Below are positions 1 to 11,950 of a DNA stretch of 64,000 bases, in pieces. Location: assembly GCA_029237695.1 (NCBI GenBank), contig CM055277.1:39714242-39778241 (forward strand). The letters are read 5' to 3'. Numbering within the stretch: position 1 is the first letter of the stretch; every line of letters starts with the position of its first letter. The DNA is from Conchocele bisecta. Taxonomy: Eukaryota; Mollusca; Bivalvia; Lucinida; Thyasiridae. Below the pieces are notes generated by a model that searched no databases, was not told where the DNA came from, and saw only the letters and a program-made list of their open reading frames with translations. A program made the position numbers and the translations under genes.

Positions 1-32
1 AAATATATAGAGGATATTCCAGCATACATTTT

Positions 33-162
33 GAATAGCGGGAAATAATACATGAGTGTGTGTCGGCCTCCGCGTAAGCAACGAGTGAGCGTAGCGAACG
101 AGTTGCTTGCACGGATGCCGACGGACACGAGTGTATTATTTCCGCTACTCAAACATGTGCGA
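33..162. repeat. foldback hairpin element
   Basis: The two ends are inverted copies of each other: GCGGGAAATAATACA near 38 and TGTATTATTTCCGC near 142. The arms continue inward through CGGCCTCCG/CGGATGCCG to a small central palindrome around AACGAGTGAGCG. This is a MITE-like stem-loop of about 130 bp with no coding capacity. Confidence 0.6.
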
Positions 163-732
163 TGGAATATCCTATTTATTACACTTCCACTGCGGACATA
201 TATGCACATTTAGTCTATATTTTAGATTATAATCAATGAATTGTGATGGCGCTTTAATAGTTATACAATGACGTGTTTTTCCGCGTTTTGACGTTACGTT
301 GTGTGACGTCAAATGTGACGTCATGTAAACTTTTTGAAATCCAAATTACGCAGCTGTTTCTATGAGCCAGATATATTTGAGTGCATGTTTGGAATGTGTT
401 CAATCACATTAAACATTCAGATTAGTCGAGACCCAAACTTTCAAATAACTTTATTTTGACTAATAAAAATTAAACATTTTGCATGGCAGCTCGTGGTTTC
501 CAAGAAAACAGGCGTGCAATTATGGGTGTTCTCTTCATGGTGTATTATTTGTAAGGAGTTGATTACGGATTTTCTCTCACAGTGAAACTCGTGCAAATAA
601 TTTGCAAGAGTGTAATAAAAAATAATAACACTGTCATTTTTTGATGATCGTAAAACTACGGACAATCCTGTCCGTATTTTACCATATCAAAATAGCATTC
701 TGCGGTAACTTCGAGTATGCATGCATATATTT
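163..732. other. intergenic, nothing recognised
   Basis: AT-rich unique-looking DNA. The only open frame (441-665, minus) has no recognisable motif. I see no gene or repeat here. Confidence 0.5.
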
Positions 733-1056
733 TACTTAAATGATTGCAGGTTATACACACTTATTAAATGATTGCAGGTTATACACACTTATTAAATGAT
801 TGCAGGTTATACACACTTAGGTATTAAATGATTGCAGGTTATACACAATTATTAAATGATTGCAGGTTATACACACTTATTAAATGATTCCAGGTTATGC
901 ACACTTATTAAATGATTGCAGGTTATACACACTTATTAAATGATTGCAGGTTATACACACTTATTAAAATGATTGCAGGTTATACACACTTATTAAATGA
1001 TTGCAGGTTATACACACTTATTAAATGATTGCAGGTTATACACACTTATTAAATGA
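733..1056 (+). repeat. 28-bp minisatellite, about 11 copies
   Basis: Direct head-to-tail repeats of a 28-bp unit containing ATGATTGCAGGTTATACACA. The units are nearly identical; one copy has ATTCCAGG and two have small insertions. There are no intervening unique spacers, so this is a minisatellite and not a CRISPR array. Confidence 0.9.
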
Positions 1057-1694
1057 ATTACTAGTGAGCATAGAGTCTAAAACATTTTAATTTTTTTTTT
1101 TAAATGTGTCCGTATTTTCCCTATCATAGTTTGCTATGTCCGTAATTTGCCGACTCTATGTCTGTGATTCCCCGGTCCGTGTCCGTATTGCGCCCTTTTC
1201 AAGTATCTTCAATTATATGTAAAAGTCGGGGCTTGAACGACATGAAACACTGTATTTGAAATACGGACTAATTAGTTCGGACACCCTCGCAGATCACCCA
1301 AGCGAGATACATCGTGATTATGAACACAAACATCAGCGTCTCCAGAAAATTGTCCGTATTTTCCCGGATTGCCCCTAACTCAACATCGAGTCTTGGCATA
1401 TGGTAGCAATAAAAATATCAGCCAACAAATTGGGTGTATTTTTCTTATTTCCCTCTGTAAATATGTCTTAAATTTTCATTAGTGTCCATTCAATTGTAAT
1501 GAAATTGCAAGACATATTCATGATTACTATCAGGGAGTCAAAAATATAACTAATTTTCATCTGCTATTTTTTTAACTATTTATAGATAGCCCACAGATTT
1601 CCCAACATGCACAGATATATGGGTGTCCATTTTAGATGTGTTCTAGTGTACATGTACCTATATGTTCCTCCATCATTCTGTGTCCAGGTGTAGA
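1057..1694. other. intergenic, nothing recognised
   Basis: Low-complexity AT-rich DNA with several recurrences of the word TGTCCGTA(A/T)TT between 1105 and 1370. No gene or bounded repeat could be supported. Confidence 0.45.
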
Positions 1695-2065
1695 CAGGGC
1701 TCCAGATAAGGAATTAGTAATGGAGTATTGTCACTCCATCATTTCTGAAGCAATTGGGTATTTTAAAATTTTAATTGGATAAAATAAAATCACACTACTG
1801 TTTACAATTGTTGAATAGTTTGCTTCGAAATGAAAATATGTCTCGTCTCCTTGGAGACAATTCTAATGAAATAACAAGATGTGTTTTCATGGAAAATAAG
1901 AAAAATATGCTATATTTGTGGTCTGTTTATTGTTTTCTGCAGCATGATAAAGGTACGATAACATTTTTATTACTTTTTGATACTCGCTACTTCTGATTTC
2001 AATTGTTTTTTTTTGGCAATTTTAATTGGGTATTTAAGCAAATACGCAGCTTATCTGGAGCTCTG
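1695..2065 (+). mobile_element. MITE family A (CAGGGCTCCAGATAAG ends)
   Basis: Begins with CAGGGCTCCAGATAAG and ends with the inverted CTTATCTGGAGCTCTG, giving terminal inverted repeats of about 16 bp around a 371-bp AT-rich body. Related copies lie at 9815-10136 (opposite strand, one end lost) and 18696-19168 (interrupted). The open frame at 1775-1996 belongs to the element body and recurs in the copies; it is not a gene. Confidence 0.65.
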
Positions 2066-2954
2066 GTGTCGAAGGTTGACAATTCTAGTAATGTTACCAC
2101 AAACACACAGCCACCAAGTCCTCTCTCTAGCAAGCAGATAGCCACAATAATTCGCCTGCGATATGTTATCTACGGCTAGAATTTGACCCATTTAAAAATT
2201 GTGAGCAACCAAAGTGCAAAACCAAACCTGTTGCATGTAGGTCAAAATTTAGTAAACTGTATATTGTATACCTTTAAACAAATAATAGTTGATGTAGAAC
2301 TAGTAAATTGCCAAAAATAATAGAACAGGGAAATAATTTTCCCATGGAAGCCATCTTTTCTCTATTTGTTGTTCAACATTCAACATAACGAAATGAAGCT
2401 TTCAAATTTACAAGATGTACATGTAAATGTCTTTGACATAAACACCTTGACACGGTAAAATAACAAATTTCTACATATGTATGTTCTTTATTAATAATTT
2501 ACTGATAGTGAGTCAGCTTTGACAGTTTTATATCGCAAATACGCCGGATAACCGATTGCAAAAAAATCACTCTTCCATGCACTACATTAAAGAGATGGGG
2601 TTGTATAAACTGCTAACCTCGCGAGAGATATGGAGCTAACCACATAATTATACCAATTTGTCTTTTTCTTACTACACTAGAGCCAAATCTAATGGCCAGT
2701 CCTTATGAATCATTCTGAGCATATCGCCCATTCTCATTTTCTAATTCAGGATGTCAGATTGGTCAAGACTCAAATGTTGTGCTCAGTCTTGGCCAATCAA
2801 ACTGCGTCATTTCGAGTATAAATTTGGAAAATGTGTTCAGAAACTTTGAGCACCGTTGACTGTAGTTATTACATAATTAGGAAACTTTAATCATCATTAT
2901 GAAACAACAAAGATTTTCTCACATTTGTTTATGAAATCTGCATTTTCCCTACAG
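2066..2954. other. intergenic, small hairpin only
   Basis: Mostly AT-rich unique-looking sequence. Around 2757-2812 a short inverted pair (GATTGGTCAAGACTC and CAGTCTTGGCCAATC) could fold into a hairpin. I see no coding signal. Confidence 0.4.
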
Positions 2955-3179
2955 ATATGCGGGTGTGACTGGAGAAATGGGGTTTAAGGGTTTTGCGACC
3001 AGTGTAGATCCAGATCAGCCTGTGCATCCGCACAGTCTGATCAGGATCTGCAATGTACTGTTCGCCATTTCATCAATAAAACACTTGCAATATAGATTGT
3101 TATTGAGTCTGCTATTTGATAAAGAGTGACACTAGTTACAAATCCCATAAGCCCCATTTCTCTAGTCACAGCCACATAT
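2955..3179. mobile_element. MITE family B (TATGTGGCTGTGACTGGAGA ends)
   Basis: About 225 bp with inverted ends: GTGTGACTGGAGAAATGGGG on the left and the complementary CCCCATTTCTCTAGTCACAG on the right. The family recurs at 10527-11100, 22515-22710 and 49975-50220, with an internal stem around CCTGTGCATCCGCACAG. Confidence 0.7.
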
Positions 3180-3278
3180 TAGTATTACTATACAGTAGCT
3201 GTAATCCTTATTTCTCCTGAACAGAACCAGTAAAAGTACTTCTCATTGATTAATCACAATGTCATGTTGTTTTAACCC

Positions 3279-3486
3279 TTAACCCTTTCCCTGTTTTACG
3301 ATATTTCGACTCTTCCAAATCCAAAACATCTGAATAAAAGAATCAAATGCTGGGTCAAATGATGGTGAAATTATCTGATAGAGTAGAGTAGATAGAGTTA
3401 CAAGCAATTTCTCCTTTTCCCACAATGTTTTCAAAAGACATCTTCTGCAGAGGCGTGAAAAGTCGTTTCTATCAGGGAAAGGGTTA
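3279..3486. mobile_element. MITE with TTAACCCTTTCCCTG ends
   Basis: Left end TTAACCCTTTCCCTG at 3279 and right end CAGGGAAAGGGTTAA ending at 3486 are inverted copies. The TTAA at both outer edges fits a TTAA-targeting (piggyBac-like) MITE. The 166-codon minus frame here is an artefact of this and the adjoining hairpin. Confidence 0.55.
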
Positions 3487-3792
3487 AAAGGCAGGAAACA
3501 AAAATTGTCGTCTGGTCTTGTTTCATATTCTGCCTTTATATCAACAAAAACATGGTTTGGCAGCACTTTAGAATCATTTCCATTGGAAATGATTCTAAAG
3601 TGTTGCCAGACCATGTGTTTGATGAGAAAAATTGAAAAAATAAATAAACAGCAGACGACAAAAATTAATTCAGCAGTGTTAAATGTGTCACAGCACAGAG
3701 ATACCAGAGCTCCAACTAAACTGCGCAGTTGTGTCAATACACAATTAAAAAACACACACAAAGAAAATGCAATTGGCAACTATGAGTGTTAA
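3487..3792. repeat. GTCGTCTG hairpin MITE, degenerate copy
   Basis: Contains the perfect palindromic core AATCATTTCCATTGGAAATGATT near 3570-3595 flanked by TTGTCGTCTG and CAGACGACAA, the signature of the GTCGTCTGCTG hairpin family seen at 3905 and 8013. The ends are degraded. Confidence 0.5.
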
Positions 3793-3904
3793 AAAGCAAT
3801 GAAAACTTTGTCTCCTTGCAAGGTTGTTACATACAGAAAACATACAGAAAACATGAACAAGGATGTGTAATTTAGGTGACACTGATGTGAGACTTGTCAG
3901 GTAA

Positions 3905-4100
3905 TTAACCCTTACCACACTGAATTAAATTTTGTCGTCTGCTGGAAATGTTTTATTTTCAATATTTCTCGATAAAAACCTGTTTCGGCAGCACTGGAGA
4001 AAATTCTCATGTGCTGTCAAACAGTTTGTTTTTTGAAGAATTAAGTAAAAAATGAAAAGAAGCAGACGACAATTTTCGTGTTCCGCGTAGTGAGGGCTAA
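3905..4100. mobile_element. MITE family C (TTAACCCTTAC, GTCGTCTGCTG arms)
   Basis: Inverted ends TTAACCCTTACCACACTGAA and the complementary GCGTAGTGAGGGCTAA bracket arms with TTGTCGTCTGCTG and CAGACGACAA. Better copies lie at 8013-8226; others are near 9375-9505, 11515-11622 and 11640-11884, and one is split at 8448-9000. Confidence 0.65.
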
Positions 4101-4429
4101 ACATGTATTAACTTGTTAACGCATTTTCAAACAAAGAAACTGAAACAATTGAAATGAAAACCTGAACTTAGTGTTTCAAAATACCCAATTAACAAGAAAC
4201 GAGGCAAAGCCACGAAGGCCAGGTTTTTTCCAAGCATAGACACTTGGATAACATAATTATACCCACTTTTTGTAGACTAGATGGCCGTGGCCTGCATGTC
4301 GCGCCTTGGGGCGAGGCATGGACACTAAAAAAATAGATATAGTAGATGGAAAAACTTTAACCAAAAAACTTTAACCGGACACACGGACGGACGTATGCCA
4401 AAATGCCGACGATATCGCGCTTTCCGCAA

Positions 4430-6935
4430 GCAGGTGTGACAATGAAGATAAACACCCAGATGATAACACAGTAAGTAAAAAAATCAAGTATTTGTGGAAG
4501 CAGTTTGCAGAGTAATAGATAAACACGAAAAAATCTTTAACAAAAAAAGTTCAAAGATAATTTGAACTTGACATAGGGCACAGGATCGCGCTTGAAATGC
4601 AAGAGCAGGTAGTGCGACAATTTATGATGAAACACCCATATGAGTATCAAGGTATTGGGTGAAGCAGTTGCAGAGATATAGTACACGAAAAAACTTTAAC
4701 AAAAAAATCAAAGTAATTTGACCTTGACATTGGGCACAGGATCGCGCTTTCCGCAAGCAGGTGATGCAACAATGATTGATAAAAAAACACCCATTGTAAG
4801 TGAATGAGGTTTGTGAGAAGTATTGTAGCAGAGATATAGTACACGACGACTTTAACAAAAAAATTCAAAGTAATTTGACCTGACATTGGGCACAGGATCG
4901 CGCTTTTCCCGCAAGCAGGTGCGACAAATAATGATGATAAACTAACACATGTGAAGTATCAAGGTATTGGGTGAAGCAGTTGCAGAGATATACTTAACAC
5001 GAAAAAACTTACCAAAAAAATTCAAAGTAATTTGACCTTGACATTGGGCACGAGGATCGCGCTTTCCGCAAGCAGGTGCACAACAATGATGATTAAACAC
5101 CCATGTGAAGTATCAAGGTATTGGGTTGAAGCAGTGCAAGCATCAGATTTATATAGTACACGGATCTTTAACAAAAAAATCAAGTAATTTGACTGAAGCA
5201 GTTGCACACGGATTCGCCGCTTCTCTTCCGCAAGCAGGTGCGACAATGATGTAAACACCCATGTGAAGTATCAAGGTATGGGTGAAGCAGTTGCAGAGAT
5301 ATAGTACACGAAAAAACTTTAACAAAAAAATCAAAGTAATTTGACCTTGACATTGGCACAGGATCGCGCTTCTCCGCAAGCAGGTGCGACAATGATGATA
5401 AACACCCATGTGAAGTATCAAGGTATTGGGTGAAGCAGTTGCAGAGATATATACAAACGAAAAAACTTTAACAAAAAAATTCAAAGTAATTTGACCTTGA
5501 CATTTGGGCACAGGATCGCGTTTCCGCAAGCAGGTGCGACAATGATGATAAACACCCATGTGAAGTATCAAGTATTGGGTGAAGCAGTTGCAGAGATATA
5601 GTACACAAAAAAACAACTTTAACAAAAAAATTCAAAGTAATTTGACCTTGACATTGGGCACAGGATCGCGCTTTCCGCAAGCAGGTGCAACAATGATGAT
5701 ATAAACACCCATGTGAAGTATCAAGGTATTGGGTGAATTGCAGTTGCAGAGATATAGTACACGAAAAAACTTTAAACAAAAAAATTCAAAGTAATTTGAC
5801 CTTGACATTGGGCACAGGATCGCGCTTTCCGCAAAGCAGGTGCAACAATGATGATAAACACCCATGTGAAGTATCAAGGTATTGGGTGAAGCAGTTGCAG
5901 AGACATAGTACACGAAAAAACTTTACAACAAAAAATTCAAAAGTAATTTGACCTTGACATTGGGCACAGGATCGCGCTTTCCGCAAGCAGGTGCGACAAT
6001 GATGATAAACACCCATGTGAAGTATCAAGGTATTGGGTGAAGCAGTTGCAGAGATATAGTACACGAAAAAACTTTAACAAAAAAAATTCAAAGTAATTTG
6101 ACCTTGACATTGGGCACAGGATCGCGCTTTCCGCAAGCAGGTGCGACAATGATGATAAACACATGTGTAAGTATCAAGGTATTGGGTGAAGCAGTTGCAG
6201 AGATATAGTACACAAAAAAACTTTAACAAAAAAATTCAAAGTAATTTGACCTTGACATTGGGCACAGGATCGCGCTTTCCGCAAGCAGGTGCGACAATGA
6301 TGATAAACACCCATGTGAAGTATCAAGGTATTGGGTGAAGCAGTTGCAGAGATATAGTACACGAAAAATAACAAAAAATTCAAAGTAATTTGACCTTGAC
6401 ATTGGGCAGGATCGCGCTTTCGCAAGCAGGTGCGACAATGATGATAAACACCCATGTGAAGTATCAAGGTATTGGGTGAAGCAGTTGCAGAGATATAGTA
6501 CACGAAAAAACTTTAACAAAAAAAATTCAAAGTAATTTGACCTTGACATTGGGCACAGGATCGCGCTTTCTGCAAGCAGGTGCGACAATGATGATAAACA
6601 CCCATGTGAAGTATCAAGATATTAGGTGAAGCAGTTGCAGAGATATAGTACACGAAAAAACTTTAACAAAAAAATTTCAAAGTAATTTGACCTTGACATT
6701 GGGCACAGGATCAGCTTTCCGCAAGCAGGTGCAACAATGATGATAAACACCCATGTGAAGTATCAAGGTATTGGTGTAAGCAGTTGCAGATATAGTACAC
6801 GAAAAAACTTTAACACAAAAAAAATAAAGTAATTTGACCTTGACATTGGGCACAGGGGCCGCATGGTTGGGGGTTAGAATGAAAATGGATGATGATAAAC
6901 ACCCATGTGAAGTTTCAAGGTAATAGGCGAAGCAG
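4430..6935 (+). repeat. about 150-bp satellite array inside copy 1
   Basis: Head-to-tail units of 141-153 bp marked by GATGATAAACACCCATGTGA, GGGTGAAGCAGTTGCAGAGA and GGATCGCGCTTTCCGCAAGC. Unit starts at 6001, 6151, 6299, 6440 and 6590 show the period. Left-hand units are more diverged than those after 5900. All long cysteine-rich frames on the minus strand here are satellite artefacts. Confidence 0.85.
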
Positions 6936-7016
6936 TTGCAGAGATATAGTATAACGATAGTTTTAAAACCAATAAAAAACTTTAACTAGACGTACGTTAA
7001 AAAGTTAACGTTGAAA

Positions 7017-7560
7017 ATGGCTAAGTCAATTACGTAGAAAATATAGGGAATGGTAATAAAAAAAAATGGTCACTGTTGGATAGTTGTATGTGGTAGGCAC
7101 CCCTTGGTTATGAAGCGTGAAAGTTTGGTGGTCCTAGGTGGTACAGTACAAAGAAATGGACTTAAACACGAAAACTTAACATTGTAAACGCGAAAACTTA
7201 ACATTGAAAATGGCTAAGTCGACTACGCGGAAAAAATGGGTCAAGTTAAAAAAAAAGTAACATGTTGGATAGTGATATGTGGTGGGCACCCCTTGATTAT
7301 GAAGCTGTGAAAGTTTTGGTGGTCCTAGGTGTACAGTACCAAAGAAATGGACTTAAACACGAAAACTTAACATTGTAAACGCGAAAACTTAACATTGAAA
7401 ATGGCTAAGTCGACTACGTGGAAAAAATTGGTCAAGTTAAAAAAAAGTAACATGTTGGATATGATGTGGTGGGCACCCCTTGATTATGAAGCTGTGAAAG
7501 TTTGGTGGTCCTAGGTGGTACAGTAACAAAGAAATGGACTAAAACACGAAAACTTAACAT
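7017..7560 (+). repeat. about 190-bp tandem units, three copies
   Basis: Three successive units start with ATGGCTAAGTC at 7017, 7208 and 7400 and share GGTGGGCACCCCTTG(A/G)TTAT. The array ends at the GC-rich CCGCCG tract (about 7568-7630). The same unit is repeated about five times in copy 2. Confidence 0.8.
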
Positions 7561-8012
7561 TGATTGTGGACGCCGCCCGCCGCCCGCCGCCGCCGCCCGT
7601 ACCGCCCCCCGCGCCCCGCCGCCGCCCGGCTTTCGCCAATCCAATAGCCTGGATTTTTTTTCAAAAAACCTGGCTAAAAATTGGAAATACCCAATTGATT
7701 AAAAAAAGCTATTTTAGAGGTAATTTAAGGTATATGAAAATAACGTTGTTTACACTTTTGATCACATTGCAATTGTTCCAGCCAGTCACAGAATTCCAGG
7801 AAATCTACATAATCCGAAGCCATAACCCAATTTGCACCAAACGAAGGAAAGGCAATAATGAGACTGGGCCATGGTACAGCAGTGTAATGCAGTTAAGATA
7901 ATACTCCCTACCAATAGAAACAATTGGCTCAGCCATGGGACATACATGGAACCACCTCACACGGGCTCACAAACGGAACCTTATCTGGTTTGAAACCAAC
8001 AAAGCGTTTACA

Positions 8013-8226
8013 TTAACCCTTACTACGCTGAATTAAATTTTGTCGTCTGCTGGAAATGTTTCATTTTCAACATTTCTCGATAAAAACCTGTTTTGACAGC
8101 GCATGAGAATTGTCTCCACTGGAGACGATTCTATTGTGCTGCCAAAACAGGTTTTTTTGTTAAGAATTAAGGCAAAAATGAAAAACAGCAGACGACAATT
8201 TTCGTCTCCGGCGTAATGAGGGTTAA
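8013..8226. mobile_element. MITE family C, best-preserved copy
   Basis: Starts TTAACCCTTACTACGCTGAA and ends with the inverted GGCGTAATGAGGGTTAA. The arms include TTGTCGTCTGCTG and CAGCAGACGACAA. The centre is a palindrome around GTCTCCACTGGAGAC. TTAA at both edges is consistent with a TTAA target. Confidence 0.75.
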
Positions 8227-8447
8227 CTCTTACACAACGAAATAGCTTAATACTGGCAAAGACTGGTTCATGCTAATTTTGATCTAGGTAAAGTTAATCA
8301 TATGAATACCGTATTAATGTAAAATAAATAATATTTTTTAAAAAAGCTGCAAAATACTGACAAAATACCATACTACCGTATAGATCTTGACAAGACAGCT
8401 TGTTGTAACGAGCCGTCTCATCTGGATCTAGAGTGTTTGAAAGTGTT

Positions 8448-9000
8448 ACCTTACAATGCTGAATTAAATTTTCTCGTCGCCGGTTATTTTTATGCCACCG
8501 GTCTCGAAGAGCCGGGTGGCATATTGTCTTTGGACCGTCCGTCTTGCCGTTCGTCTGTCCGTCCGGGCCAACATCCGGGGGTTTTAGAGCTTAGGGGCGT
8601 GGTTAGGAACAAAAGATTCCTTTGTAATATTCCGTAAGCTCATAAACTCTATTGTTATTTAGGGGCTTTTTCATTGTTCTTCAAACAATGGAAATACCCC
8701 ATAAACCCAAAATGTTGGAACGTCCGTCCGTCCGTCTGTCCATCCGTCACACTTTTCGGTTAACCACTTTGTCACAGTTTCTCAAATATGCTGCAGGTGG
8801 CATCTGCGTTCGACAGACGCATTTCTTGTTTAACTACTATTTTTCTCACTAAAAAATCGTTTGGCAGCACTTCAGAATCATTTCTATTGGAAGGAAATGA
8901 TTCTGAAGTGCTGCCAAACCATGTTTTTTGTTGAGAAAAAAAGACAAAATATGAAACAACAGCATTCGAAGGGTTAAGGTCTTCAGGGTTGAAAGGGTTA
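8448..9000. repeat. MITE C copy split by another repeat
   Basis: The left arm (GCTGAATTAAATTTTCTCG) at about 8458 and the right half (palindrome around ATTTCTATTGGAAGGAAAT, then AGGGTTAAGG) are separated by about 340 bp starting ATGCCACCGG and ending near GGTGGCATCTGCGTTCG. The insert carries many GTCCGTCC words and looks like an independent mollusc repeat. Confidence 0.5.
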
Positions 9001-9374
9001 GCTTATAATTATGTTGTGCTCTCGTAAACTCATGCCTCTATAAGGGACAATCCGATTGCTGGTTGATCTTAGCTGTTGTACAATATCAGTTTATTAACCC
9101 ATTACATGCGCAATGGTGTGATTTTTTTTTCTTCAATATTTTATTTTTATTTTTGTTATTTCTCAATGAAAGTATAATATGTTGCGATGAGACGGTTCAA
9201 ATCGTGGTCACAACATATACTTCTGAACACATTTAAAGAAAATATTTACGATCTTCCCCTAATCAAAATGGCATATCCTCAGCATGAAACGGGTTAAAAT
9301 GCAGATTTTACAACGAAACACTACAAAATACAGAACTGAATTCGCTGCAATATTATTACACACCATCCTACAAT

Positions 9375-9505
9375 GTACACAGCATTTGACAGCACTATAG
9401 AATCATTTCCAATGGAAATGATTCTAAAGTGCTGTCAAACCATCTTTTTATCGAGAAAGAAGACAAAACATAAAATAACAGCAGACGACAGTTTTCTGAG
9501 GGTTA
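9375..9505. repeat. MITE C, truncated copy
   Basis: The palindromic core AATCATTTCCAATGGAAATGATT flanked by AGCACTATAGAAT/ATTCTAAAGTGCT is followed by ACAGCAGACGACAG and GAGGGTTAA. The left outer arm is missing. Confidence 0.5.
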
Positions 9506-9814
9506 AAATTGCTATACCTGTATAAAATTGTGCACCTTGATTTAAAATGCCATTATGATACCGAGAATTTATGTATTTTGTGAAACATAGTTCATTTAGA
9601 AGTTAATTACAATAGATGTTATCGGAATCAGATTCTATTATTTATATCCTTCTAAATGATCTGGTAAAAATGTGGTTGAAATTGGTCATCAAAAAGAAAA
9701 GAAACTGATGAAAATAGGCTGATAGGAGAAAACAAGCCTGAGAATATGAGAAAAAGGTCATATACCATAGGATACTCTCTAAACCAGACACTTTTTTATA
9801 CAAAAAAAAGTATA

Positions 9815-10136
9815 TCAGAGCTCCAGATAAGCTGCGTATTTGCTTAAATACCCAATTAAAATTGCCAAAAACCCAATTGAAATCAGAAGTAGCGAGTATC
9901 AAAAATCAATACAATTTTTGTGGTACCTTTATCATGCTGCAGAAAACAATAAACAGACCACAAATATAGCATATTTTTCTTATTTTCCATGAATATGTTT
10001 TCATTTCGAAGTAAACTATTCAATAATTGCTGTCTGTTGATGTGTAAACAGTAGTGTGATTTTATTTTACCCAATTAATATTTTGAAATACCCAATTGCT
10101 TTAGAAATGATGGAGTGACAATACTCAATTACTATT
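9815..10136 (-). mobile_element. MITE family A, inverted copy
   Basis: Opposite orientation to 1695-2065. Starts CAGAGCTCCAGATAAGCTGC and continues through the shared TACCCAATTAAAATTGCC and TGATTTTATTTTACCC segments. The far end stops at GACAATACTCAATTAC without the outer inverted repeat, so this copy is truncated. Confidence 0.6.
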
Positions 10137-10526
10137 GTTTTTGTCACGGTTGCCGTCCGCCTCTCCTTACGTCACGTTTCTTGTAAGAACTATAACTTTT
10201 CAACCGTAATAAGTAGAGACTTGCAACAACTTGGTGTGTACCTTCCTTATGGTGTGTAGATGTGTGAATTTCGATTTTTTATTTGAACCCCGGTCATGGA
10301 TTATCTCCCCCTTTTCTACTTAGAATTTCCCAATGTTGCCTTGTAAGAAGTAAAACCTTTTAACCCTAATAGGTGGGACAGGAATCTTGGTGTGTGCCTT
10401 CTTTATGGTGGGTAGATGCGCAAAGTGAATTTAAGATTTTTGATTCGACCCCCCAGTCATGGATTATCTCCCCTTCTCGACTTACAATTTCCTAATTTTG
10501 CCTTGCAAGAAGTAAAACTTTTTACA

Positions 10527-11100
10527 CATATGTGGCTGTGACTGGGGCCGGTTTCACTAAACTTTGTAGGACTAAAATGTTCGTAAGTGCAAATTTAAGA
10601 TCGGCTGGAAACTTCAATTGATGGATTTACATTTATTGAGCATAGGCTGCATATGCAGCCTATGCTCAATAAATGTAAATCCAATAATTGTTTACAAGAA
10701 AACATTGTTAATGTGAAATTTACAGACTATCATAATGTTGCACTTACGAACATTTTAGTCGTACGATGTTTAGTGAAACGGGCCCCTGGAGCTTATGGCA
10801 TTTGCAACCAGTGTAGGCTATATGAGTGTGTCATTTGATCAGGAGCTACACTGGTCACAAATCCCTTAAACCCATTTCTGCAGTCACAAGCACATACATT
10901 ATGTGGCTGTGACAAGTGAAATGGGGCTGATGTGATTTATGACAAGTGTATCACCTGATCAAATATCACATTCTTGTAAAACGTTAACAATCTATATTGC
11001 TTGTTAGAAGCACGATGGGTGTTTCATTGATCGAACGGCAAACAGTGCAGATCCTGATCTGGATCTACACTGCCTCATTTCTCCAGTCACAGCCACATAT
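10527..11100. mobile_element. two MITE B copies with a nested palindromic MITE D
   Basis: Outer TGTGGCTGTGACTGG at 10530 and CCAGTCACAGCCACATAT ending at 11100 bound the segment; an internal boundary at about 10897-10900 shows two B-type units back to back. A family D element (10544-10786) sits inside the first, so D inserted after B. Confidence 0.6.
10544..10786. mobile_element. palindromic MITE D (GGGGCC-GTTTCACTAAA ends)
   Basis: Ends read GGGGCCGGTTTCACTAAACT and the complementary TTTAGTGAAACGGGCCCC. The whole element is an inverted repeat with the perfect palindrome GCATAGGCTGCATATGCAGC... at its centre (about 10634-10677). A second copy is at 17696-17942 and a disrupted one is at about 23143-23364. 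Confidence 0.75.
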
Positions 11101-11514
11101 GAACAAACATTAGAAAAAGGCAAATAATTTGATGTGTTTCTTTCCATTCTGTAGCTTTTCTCTGTATTTCCCACCTTTCATAGGCGCACCAAAGAACTAC
11201 AGAAGGGAGCAGGGACTCACGTATACCCCTGGCCACTGCCTGGACCAACAAATAAAAAGTTATATTTAAACGCAAATATTTAAAAAACTTTAACACACAT
11301 TTCTAAGTAATTTGACTTTGACCTTGGACATGAAGGCCGCATGGGTGTGGTATGGAATGTCAATCTGACTTACCGTTCAGAGATAATGAGTACCCGAAAA
11401 CTTTAACGCAAATGTTTCTAAGTAATTTGACCTTGACCTTGGACATGAAGGCCGCATGATTATAAGGAAGTATATGAAGTTTTAGGTCAATTTGACTTAC
11501 CGTTGCAGAGATAA

Positions 11515-11884
11515 TGGCAGAGAAATGATTCTGAGGTGCTGTCAAACCATGTTTGAGAAATAAGGCAAGATATAAAAGCAACAGCAGACGACAATTGTTG
11601 TGAGTAGCAGTCTAAGGGTTAACATGATTAACCATTAACCATTAAACCGCAACTCACAACAACTGTTGTCTGCTGTTGCTTTTATATCTTGCCTTATTTC
11701 TCAATAAAAACATGGTACGACAGTACTTCAGAATTATTTCCAATGGAAATGATTCTGAAGTGCTGTCAAAGCATGTTGCAAATTATTCTAAAGTGTTGTC
11801 AAAGCATGTTTTTGATGATAAAAATTTAAAATAGAAAGTTAACAGCAGACGACAAAAAAATTAAGATAGCGGTCTAAGGGTTAA
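11515..11884. repeat. two head-to-head MITE C fragments
   Basis: One fragment (11515-11622) ends CAGCAGACGACAATTGTTG then GGGTTAA. A second (11640-11884) starts with the complementary CAACTGTTGTCTGCTGTTGC and ends with CAGCAGACGACAAAAAA and AAGGGTTAAG. Both contain the ATTTCCAATGGAAAT-type core. Confidence 0.5.
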
Positions 11885-11950
11885 GATTTCAATTACAGTT
11901 TAATGTGATCAAACAATCATCTGGTGTATTATATTAACACACTGATTAAA

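Larger units (their letters stand above)
4191..7684 (+). mobile_element. composite tandem-repeat element, copy 1
   Basis: A bounded repeat that starts AACAAGAAACGAGGCAAAGC and ends near CCTGGCTAAAAA. Inside, in order, are a unique head, about 17 copies of a 150-bp satellite unit, about 3 copies of a 190-bp unit, and a GC-rich CCGCCG tract. Copy 2 at 15693-17345 has the same head and tail but different repeat numbers. AAATACCCAATT occurs just outside both ends (4179-4190 and 7685-7696), a likely 12-bp target duplication. The internal tandem core recalls Helentron-derived HINE/pearl elements of bivalves, but I cannot confirm the class. Confidence 0.6.

Noticed and set aside
733..1056. Possible CRISPR array
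   Set aside because: The 28-bp repeats are contiguous with no unique spacers, and the sequence is eukaryotic.
4622..6588. Many minus-strand Cys-rich open frames of 70-158 codons
   Set aside because: They are successive readings of the 150-bp satellite unit; they repeat the same peptide with frame jumps and have no start or homologue.
7502..7901. Pro/Arg-rich open frames
   Set aside because: They come from the CCGCCG tract at the end of the composite element and recur in altered frame in copy 2.
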